A DNA stretch of 34,761 nt, from NCBI GenBank assembly GCA_020428905.1, contig JAGQLY010000007.1, positions 1-34,761 on the forward strand, given 5' to 3'. The DNA comes from Candidatus Kaiserbacteria bacterium. Its GTDB lineage: Bacteria; Patescibacteriota; Minisyncoccia; Phycocordibacterales; UBA918. Below are positions 29,731-34,761 of the stretch, piece after piece. The notes under the pieces are model-generated. The model had not been told where the DNA came from and did no database searches. It saw only the letters and a program-made list of their open reading frames with translations. The translations under genes were made by a program, and so were the position numbers. Numbering within the stretch: position 1 is the stretch's first letter; each line of letters opens with the position of its first letter.

Positions 29731-31716
29731 ATGGGATCTGCCAAGAGTACATCAGCACATTCTGTTGCCGACCACGGCACAGGAAAGGGCGGTCACGCAC
29801 TCGACCTTACGAGTTGGAGGGGTTTGACCGAAGTTCTCAAAACTGCACGAGCTGCAGGGCTTGATGATGCTGCGTATGCGACCTTTCGTGATACGGTGCT
29901 TACGTACGCACAAAGTGGAGGAGATTCCGCACTCAAAAAACAGATTGCAGACACGCTCGCCACGCTCAAGGTTACGCCAAAGGCAGACGCCGCTCCGGCT
30001 CCAGTAGTACCACCCTTGGAAGAGTCGTTTTCTGGGGCACCGACCGAAAACGGGCCGGTGCACACCGATCTGCGTACAGAACGTAGTGTGCCAATTTTCG
30101 GAGCGTCTACTAGCGGAGGCAGTGTACCGGTAGTAAAAGAGGAGAAACAAGAAGCGTCTGCAGGTGTGCCGAAAGATCGTCCATCAAAGACCGCGCCACC
30201 CCCAGACGATTTGTTTGTTGCGGAAGAGACACCGCTTCAGGTTGCTGATGAGGTGGTTCCTGTGGCACCCCCACCCCCACCGAAACCAACCCCTGCTCCA
30301 AAACCACAGGCGGTGCCGCCACCCCCGTCGCCTAAGCCAGTTGCGCCACCGCCACCGCCACCAAAGCCCGAACCAATACTGGAGACGATGGAAGATGTGT
30401 CGTCTCTCCCGTCTAAATCGGTTGCACCACCTCCGCAACCAGCGGCACCAGAGCCCGCTCCAGCAGCGACGCCAATACGAAGTGTCGAAGAACACAAGCG
30501 ACGTATTGCGGAAATAAAACATATTATCAATACCAAAGTCGGCAATCCGATCACGCTCATCGATGCGGATAATAAAATTGGTCGAGAGTACATGAACGCA
30601 CTTCTTGGTGCGATGAAGGCGGCAGGTGGGGGGTTTGCTGGCAATCTCGATCTTGCTATGACTCGCCTTGAGGAAGCATTCACTACGGTAATGGATCACG
30701 TTGCTTCTGGTGGTCTTACACATCCAGAAGAAGCACCTGCTGAAAAGATGCCTTCTGCACCCCAACCGAAACTAACCCCTGCTCCAAAACCACAGGCGGT
30801 GCCGCCACCTCCGTCGCCTAAGCCAGTTGCGCCACCGCCACCCCCACCGAAGCATAAACCAATATTGCCTAAGTCAGTGTCAGAGACAGTGAAAGAGGCG
30901 TCGTCGTCAAAACCGATATTCAAACCGACCCCACTTCCGCCATCCCCTAAGCCCAAACAAGTGCCTGTGGCTCCGCTGCCGCCACGCGAGGAAGATGGGC
31001 TGCGCATGCCAACCTCGAAAGCAGCAAAGCTCCCGTCACTTGCCGATATGATCAAAGAGCGGGAAGTAGCAGAAAAAGTACAACCAAAAGTTGTTCCACC
31101 ATCTCCACCACTACCTCAAAAGCCACCACCACCTCCGACAGATACGAAAGAAACTCCAGAAGAGCATGCTAAGCAGCATGTGGTTCGTCAGACAGGTGCG
31201 CAGGCGGAAAAGCAACAAGAATTCGCGCCAGCTCCTGATGTAATGAAAAATGTCGTGTCGACTCCTTCAGCAACGGTGCCACCACCACCACCTCCGACTC
31301 TGACAGAGCCAAAAGCAGCTGCTTTTGCGAAGAACACCTATGACCCTACACTCGAAAAGCCCTCACAAGATGCAGTGAACCGTTCGCTGTCGGCAGAAGA
31401 TGAGTTCCATTCGCCACAGGTTACCGAAGCGCTCCATCAGCTACTTAATGAGTGGAGTCTTTTCAAGCGAAGTGGTTTCTTAGGTACCGGTCCTGCAGGA
31501 GCCGAACACAAGCTCTATCAAAAACTCGCACCGTTACCAATGGCGTCGGTGCTCGGTGGTCGCTTCGAAAAATCCGAACCAGAACTGCTGCGTACTCTTA
31601 AGGATTATGTCAACGCGTGGCGATATGAGCAGGGAGTTACATATCGTCAAGAAGAGACATTTGAACACTATCTCCGTCGTGTCGTAGCGCGTATTCTTAA
31701 GCGGCAAAGTCTGTAG
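29731..31716 (+). CDS. Proline-rich modular protein of unknown function
   Basis: 661 residues, no TM or signal peptide. An N-terminal helical domain (about 25-80) is followed by Ala/Pro-rich linkers with PPPPPP and PKP runs. A middle helical domain lies at about 250-330 (VEEHKRRIAEIKHIIN...GREYMNALLGAMKAAGGG...). A second Pro-rich linker (about 346-530) comes next, and a C-terminal helical domain (about 545-661, SAEDEFHSPQVTEALHQLLNEW...FEHYLRRVVARILKRQ). Folded helical beads on polyproline strings suggest a scaffold, perhaps for the ATPase upstream (inference). Two 97-bp linker segments are near-identical repeats. It is unrelated to any family I can name. Confidence 0.7.
   Translation: MGSAKSTSAHSVADHGTGKGGHALDLTSWRGLTEVLKTARAAGLDDAAYATFRDTVLTYAQSGGDSALKKQIADTLATLKVTPKADAAPAPVVPPLEESFSGAPTENGPVHTDLRTERSVPIFGASTSGGSVPVVKEEKQEASAGVPKDRPSKTAPPPDDLFVAEETPLQVADEVVPVAPPPPPKPTPAPKPQAVPPPPSPKPVAPPPPPPKPEPILETMEDVSSLPSKSVAPPPQPAAPEPAPAATPIRSVEEHKRRIAEIKHIINTKVGNPITLIDADNKIGREYMNALLGAMKAAGGGFAGNLDLAMTRLEEAFTTVMDHVASGGLTHPEEAPAEKMPSAPQPKLTPAPKPQAVPPPPSPKPVAPPPPPPKHKPILPKSVSETVKEASSSKPIFKPTPLPPSPKPKQVPVAPLPPREEDGLRMPTSKAAKLPSLADMIKEREVAEKVQPKVVPPSPPLPQKPPPPPTDTKETPEEHAKQHVVRQTGAQAEKQQEFAPAPDVMKNVVSTPSATVPPPPPPTLTEPKAAAFAKNTYDPTLEKPSQDAVNRSLSAEDEFHSPQVTEALHQLLNEWSLFKRSGFLGTGPAGAEHKLYQKLAPLPMASVLGGRFEKSEPELLRTLKDYVNAWRYEQGVTYRQEETFEHYLRRVVARILKRQSL
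30281..30377 (+). repeat. 97-bp direct repeat, copy 1, in the proline-rich gene
   Basis: It encodes KPTPAPKPQAVPPPPSPKP and following prolines (from about residue 184). It recurs exactly 486 bp (162 codons) downstream with only a few substitutions, so it is a recent in-frame duplication or gene-conversion tract. Confidence 0.85.
30767..30863 (+). repeat. 97-bp direct repeat, copy 2, in the proline-rich gene
   Basis: Partner of 30281-30377; from about residue 346. Recombination between copies would delete the middle helical domain exactly in frame. Confidence 0.85.
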
Positions 31717-31736
31717 AAGAGTGCTAGTATAGACGC

Positions 31737-32372
31737 ATGTCTCATGCGGTACTACACATTGGCACCCGATCCGACGCATTCGGTGCGCTCGGAGGTATTT
31801 CAGAAACAGAGACTGACCCTGATGTGATAGTGCGTGAATACGCAACCTTTGGTATCGATGACGCGCGCGCATTACGACACGAAGCAAACTTGCGGCCGGT
31901 GGTGCGTGACGAACGCGTGTTTGTGTTGATACTCACCACCGTCACTGTGGAAGCACAAAACGCACTCCTAAAGATTTTTGAAGAACCGCTCGCATCACAA
32001 TTCCATATAATCGTCTCATCAGAAGATACGCTCATCCCGACACTCCGTTCTCGGATGCGCGTCGAGCGATACGCGACGGGTATTGATCCGAACGCACAGG
32101 CACTCGCACAGGCATTTCTTGCCGCGCCGTACACAGAACGACTCGCCGATGTTGCTGCGGGTGCAAAAAATAAAGATGACGCGTGGTTCAGAGGAGTGCT
32201 CCGTGGTCTTGAAGAGGGGTACACAAAAACGCTTCCGCCTGATGCACTTACGGCAGTGGTCTTCGTACACATGTACATCGAACATCGTGGTGCATCGAAG
32301 AAGATGTTGTTTGAGTACCTCGCACTATCGCTTCCTGTCATCTCACACACGAAACAAAATTTAGGGGTTTAA
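31737..32372 (+). CDS. holB: DNA polymerase III delta-prime-like clamp-loader subunit
   Basis: 211 residues, much shorter than usual HolB (~330). It keeps the central AAA+ part: TTVTVEAQNALLKIFEEPLASQFHIIVSSED and LIPTLRSRM, the family's LLK.LEEP...F.l.t and SR(c/m) signature, the last carrying the arginine-finger neighbourhood. The N-terminal Walker A is missing, as in non-hydrolysing delta-prime subunits, and there is no zinc module. TAGTAT (31725-31730) is 6 nt before the ATG, so it is leaderless. It lies between the proline-rich gene and frr. Confidence 0.75.
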   Translation: MSHAVLHIGTRSDAFGALGGISETETDPDVIVREYATFGIDDARALRHEANLRPVVRDERVFVLILTTVTVEAQNALLKIFEEPLASQFHIIVSSEDTLIPTLRSRMRVERYATGIDPNAQALAQAFLAAPYTERLADVAAGAKNKDDAWFRGVLRGLEEGYTKTLPPDALTAVVFVHMYIEHRGASKKMLFEYLALSLPVISHTKQNLGV

Positions 32373-32380
32373 CCCCTAAA
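32360..32380. terminator. Hairpin overlapping the holB stop
   Basis: TTTAGGGGTT (32360-32369), one base, AACCCCTAAA (32371-32380). A perfect 10-bp dyad over the stop codon. No T-run follows, so it is a weak or protein-assisted terminator. The rest of 32381-32536 holds an ACCCCG/CGGGGT hairpin near 32459-32483 and no gene. Confidence 0.45.
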
Positions 32381-32536
32381 TAGATGCTCTGGTCAGACTG
32401 AAAGAAGACAAACCCATGGCACTTTAACGGGTAGCACTATATTCGATATATTCCACCCTTACCCCGTATGCTCTGCATCGGGGTAGTTCATTGGGTATAT
32501 TTCACCACTGATCTACAGTATCTCGGTCTACACAGT

Positions 32537-32565
32537 TTGGAGAGGTACTCCAAGTGGGGTATTAT
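32537..32565 (+). promoter_or_regulatory. frr promoter
   Basis: -35 TTGGAG (32537-32542), 17-nt spacer, -10 TATTAT (32560-32565), 8-11 nt before the start. The -35 and spacer also form TTGGAG-AGGTA-CTCCAA, a hairpin or operator dyad. Confidence 0.55.
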
Positions 32566-32573
32566 GTTTCCAT

Positions 32574-33125
32574 ATGATGTTTAATTTCAAAGAATTTGAT
32601 GAACGCGCAACTGATGTGGTTGAGTGGCTTACACGGGAATTTTCTGCCGTCCGTACCGGCCGAGCGACGCCTGCATTGCTTGATTCAGTGAAGGTTGATT
32701 CATATGGTTCAAAAATGCCGATCAATCAGGTTGGTTCGGTTGGAACAGAAGATGCGCGCACACTTCGGGTGAGTGTCTGGGATGCGAGTAATGTGCATGC
32801 GGTAGAGCAGGCGATAGTGGATGCCGACCTCGGCGTGTCAGTCGTTGTAGATGGCGGTGGTATTCGTGTCATTTTTCCCGAACTCACCAGCGAACGTCGC
32901 ATACAACTCCTTAAGGTTGCTAAGGCAAAGCTCGAGGAGGCGCGCGTATCGCTCCGTAGTGCGCGTGACGACGCAGGAAAAGAAATGGATGCCGAACAGA
33001 AGAGTGGCACCATGAGCGAAGATGAACGGTTTGCCGGAAAGGAGCAGTTACAAAAGCGTATCGATGAAAAGAACAAAGCGCTTGATGCGTTGTATGAGCG
33101 TAAGGAAAAAGAAATAAACGAGTAG
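32574..33125 (+). CDS. frr: Ribosome recycling factor
   Basis: 183 residues, normal length (tandem ATGs at 32574 and 32577). With EF-G it splits post-termination ribosomes. FSAVRTGRATPALLDSVKVDSYGSKMPINQVGSV is the family signature. The IRVIFPELTSERRIQLLKVAKAKLEEARVSLRSARDDAGKEM segment and the closing KRIDEKNKALDALYERKEKEI helix complete domain I. rseP starts 1 nt after its stop, so the two form an operon; the usual uppS-cdsA-dxr genes between them are absent. Confidence 0.97.
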   Translation: MMFNFKEFDERATDVVEWLTREFSAVRTGRATPALLDSVKVDSYGSKMPINQVGSVGTEDARTLRVSVWDASNVHAVEQAIVDADLGVSVVVDGGGIRVIFPELTSERRIQLLKVAKAKLEEARVSLRSARDDAGKEMDAEQKSGTMSEDERFAGKEQLQKRIDEKNKALDALYERKEKEINE

Positions 33126-33126
33126 T

Positions 33127-34230
33127 ATGGCGATTTTGGTGTTTCTTCTTATTCTGTTCGTACTCGTGCTGGTGCATGAGTGGGGGCACTTTATTGTTGC
33201 AAAGAAGTCAGGTATTCGTGTCGATGAATTTGGAATCGGATTCCCGCCGAAACTTTTTGGAGTACGAAAGGGAGAGACTGAGTACACACTCAATCTCCTG
33301 CCAATCGGAGGATTTGTGCGGATCTATGGTGAAAACGCCGAAGATGCAGTGATGGATGCAAAAGAGGGGAAGGACATCAGCCGATCATTTGTCGCTAAGG
33401 GTAAGTGGCAGCAGGCGGCAGTGCTGGTGGCGGGTGTCACCATGAATATCCTTTTTGCGTGGTTGCTCTTTGCGGTTGCGCTTGGGGTAGGAATGAAGAC
33501 TGTTGTTGAGGAATCAGCAGCGACAGACAGTGCGGTGATGATTGTTACTGATGTGTTGCATCAGTCACCGGCAGAAGCCGCCGGTCTTACACCGGGGGCA
33601 GAGATCATTGCTGTTTCTGTTGGAGAAGCAGCACTTACCACTGTTACCCCCACAGCGTTCAGTGCGTTCATTGGTGCGCATGGCAACGAGGAGGTTATGC
33701 TTACGTACCGCGCGGGAGGAGAAACACACACCACTACCGTCATACCAACTCAGGGCATTATTACTGACGCGCCAACCCAGACGGCGATCGGTACGCGCCT
33801 TGTACTTACGGAAGTGGTTTCGCAGTCGTTTATGAATGCAATTATTGAGAGTGCGGTACTTACTGCAACATCGTTGCGGGATATCATTGTGGGTCTTGGT
33901 TCACTGCTTGCTGACGCACTACATCATGAAGCCGACTTTTCTCAGATTGCTGGTCCGGTGGGCATTGTTGGTCTGGTAGGGGAGGCATCTGCGTTTGGAC
34001 TCGCGTCACTCCTTATGTTTACCGCATTCATTTCACTCAACCTGGCAGTCATCAATCTTCTCCCGTTTCCAGCACTCGATGGCGGGCGGCTGCTGTTTGT
34101 GGCCATTGAGGCGATTAAAGGTTCGCCCATTAATCCGGTCTGGGCGGCACGCCTCAATATCATCGGTTTCTTCATTCTCATCCTCCTTATGGTGGCAGTG
34201 ACGTATAACGATATTATCCGGATGTTGTAA
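33127..34230 (+). CDS. rseP: RseP-type site-2 intramembrane zinc protease
   Basis: 367 residues. HEWGH (H17, E18, H21) in the first TM helix is the zinc motif. EYTLNLLPIGGFVRIYG follows. A single PDZ domain spans about 130-215 (HQSPAEAAGLTPGAEIIAV). NLLPFPALDGGRL carries the third ligand D318. The C-terminal helix ends in TYNDIIRML. Family members cut anti-sigma factors or signal-peptide remnants within the membrane. It is cotranscribed with frr. Together with the PrsW-like protein it gives this cell two unrelated intramembrane proteases in one window. Confidence 0.95.
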   Translation: MAILVFLLILFVLVLVHEWGHFIVAKKSGIRVDEFGIGFPPKLFGVRKGETEYTLNLLPIGGFVRIYGENAEDAVMDAKEGKDISRSFVAKGKWQQAAVLVAGVTMNILFAWLLFAVALGVGMKTVVEESAATDSAVMIVTDVLHQSPAEAAGLTPGAEIIAVSVGEAALTTVTPTAFSAFIGAHGNEEVMLTYRAGGETHTTTVIPTQGIITDAPTQTAIGTRLVLTEVVSQSFMNAIIESAVLTATSLRDIIVGLGSLLADALHHEADFSQIAGPVGIVGLVGEASAFGLASLLMFTAFISLNLAVINLLPFPALDGGRLLFVAIEAIKGSPINPVWAARLNIIGFFILILLMVAVTYNDIIRML

Positions 34231-34245
34231 ACATATTGAAATAGA

Positions 34246-34275
34246 AAAAAGCCACGCATGTGCGGGGCTTTCGTT
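34246..34275 (-). terminator. Terminator, mainly for the minus-strand exported protein
   Basis: AAAGCC-A-CGCA-TG-TGCG-G-GGCTTT (34248-34271). On the minus strand TTTTTTC follows; on the plus strand the run after the stem is weak. It lies between the rseP stop and the stop at 34281. Confidence 0.75.
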
Positions 34276-34280
34276 GGCAC

Positions 34281-34607
34281 CTACCACTCGTTGGTGTCAC
34301 CAGGTGCCTGCAACAAGATCTTGGTCTTCTTGAGGCATAGGAAGACCTCAACCGGCAGCGCGTCACCAAGATAGTTTGGGGGTGGTGGAGAGATCCCCTG
34401 CATGACCACCGGGAGCGAGCCGTCAGAGCAGCCGAACTGCGGTTTTGTGATTCCGTCCTTAAACCACAGCGTCCCGCTTGCGTGATACCCCAAGATGTTT
34501 GGATATGAGGACCAAACGCTGTAACCTGAACCGGTGATACCAGGCACTTCGGCGGCAGCGTTTTGAATCCAGAAGATCAGGATGCAGGAAAACAGGATTT
34601 TCCTCAT
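34281..34607 (-). CDS. Small exported protein of unknown function
   Basis: 108 residues from ATG 34607, chosen because GGAAGGA lies about 7 nt upstream and the first 20 residues (MRKILFSCILIFWIQNAAAE) are a textbook signal peptide; the longer frame to 34649 is rejected. The mature part (~88 aa) is Gly/Ser/Tyr-rich at the start, has two Cys (in FGCSDG and FLCLKK) that could form a disulfide, and a PPPPNYLG turn. Codon use (CTG for Leu, GCC for Ala) differs from rseP next door. With its Shine-Dalgarno, own terminator and an IS30-type element beside it, it looks acquired. No family is recognised. Confidence 0.65.
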   Translation of the reverse strand: MRKILFSCILIFWIQNAAAEVPGITGSGYSVWSSYPNILGYHASGTLWFKDGITKPQFGCSDGSLPVVMQGISPPPPNYLGDALPVEVFLCLKKTKILLQAPGDTNEW

Positions 34608-34658
34608 GTCTAATCCTTCCGAGTCAGCAGGACAACGTAGATTCCACAATCTATTAGG

Positions 34659-34680
34659 ACACTCAGTTAAACTTGAGTGT
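34659..34680. mobile_element. Inverted repeat at the presumed left end of an IS30-type element
   Basis: ACACTCA (34659-34665) and TGAGTGT (34674-34680) around an 8-nt centre, ending 1 nt before the transposase ATG. The true element boundary is not visible. Confidence 0.4.
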
Positions 34681-34681
34681 T

Positions 34682-34761
34682 ATGAAGAAAGGAGATTTAC
34701 GAAAAGCGGAGCGTTTGGAAATAAAGATATTGTTAGACAAAGGATATTCCCTGAGAGCGAT
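34682..34761 (+). CDS. IS30-family transposase, N-terminus only (cut by window edge)
   Basis: It starts MKKGDLRKAERLEIKILLDK and continues GYSLRA up to the window end. This is the N-terminal HTH of IS30-type transposases (L...ER.EI..LL.kGyS.r.IA..L.rs..TvSrEi). AGAAAGGAG occurs inside the first codons, so the start could lie slightly later. The DDE domain is outside the window. Intactness cannot be judged. Confidence 0.65.
   Translation, partial: MKKGDLRKAERLEIKILLDKGYSLRA

Noticed and set aside
31742-32350. A 202-codon minus-strand frame opposite holB
   Set aside because: Mirror of the holB-like gene, whose LLKIFEEP and LRSRM motifs are clear.

Overview
The window looks like a chromosomal piece of a Candidatus Patescibacteria (CPR) genome, most likely a parcubacterial, Kaiserbacteria-like lineage. 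This is an inference from several features: a MurA fused to an N-terminal HTH domain, a PriA that has lost its ATPase motifs, a large TraG/VirB4-type ATPase beside MreB, very large surface proteins, and many genes whose start codon lies 6-12 nt from a -10 box with no Shine-Dalgarno sequence. TGA is used as a stop (for example at the def/fmt overlap), so this is code 11, not the Gracilibacteria code.

Layout. 1-261 is the 5' part of truB. 349-6686 is a ~1,960-residue multi-domain surface protein followed by a PrsW-like intramembrane protease. 6687-8919 (minus strand) holds an AbrB-like regulator, a widely conserved protein of unknown function, a self-contained 84-aa gene and a DoxX-like membrane protein. 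8998-12365 is a two-gene unit: an exported protein built from eight Px(D/H)V(Y/F) repeats and a hybrid histidine kinase.

12366-17136 is an accessory island. It has an MSHF-type phage-like protein, a 433-bp interrupted palindrome, a string of six hairpins, a beheaded serine recombinase, a foreign-looking 277-aa gene with a hairpin leader, an IS200-type transposase fragment fused head-on into a truncated P-loop kinase gene, and a TraB/ChaN-like protein. Two of its genes share a duplicated promoter with an embedded dyad. A tRNA-Asn and a decayed tRNA-Asn copy follow.

17519-34230 is mainly core: a PEBP-like protein, DUF167, hpf, pyk, then (minus strand) fmt, def, priA and HTH-murA. On the plus strand follow mreB, the conjugation-type ATPase, a proline-rich protein, a holB-like gene, frr and rseP. 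Between pyk and fmt lie two tandem minus-strand units of about 185-190 nt. Each has its own promoter, long perfect stems and an intrinsic terminator, and neither has a convincing ORF. I regard these as candidate structured RNAs and as the best discovery lead. The right edge has a small exported protein and the first 26 codons of an IS30-type transposase.

The core genes cover translation (truB, def, fmt, frr, hpf, tRNA-Asn), cell wall and shape (murA, mreB), membrane proteolysis (PrsW-like, RseP), glycolysis (pyk) and replication (priA-like, holB-like). They mostly use leaderless or very short-leader promoters. The island genes use classical Shine-Dalgarno leaders and GC-rich terminators, so the two classes can be told apart by expression signals alone.
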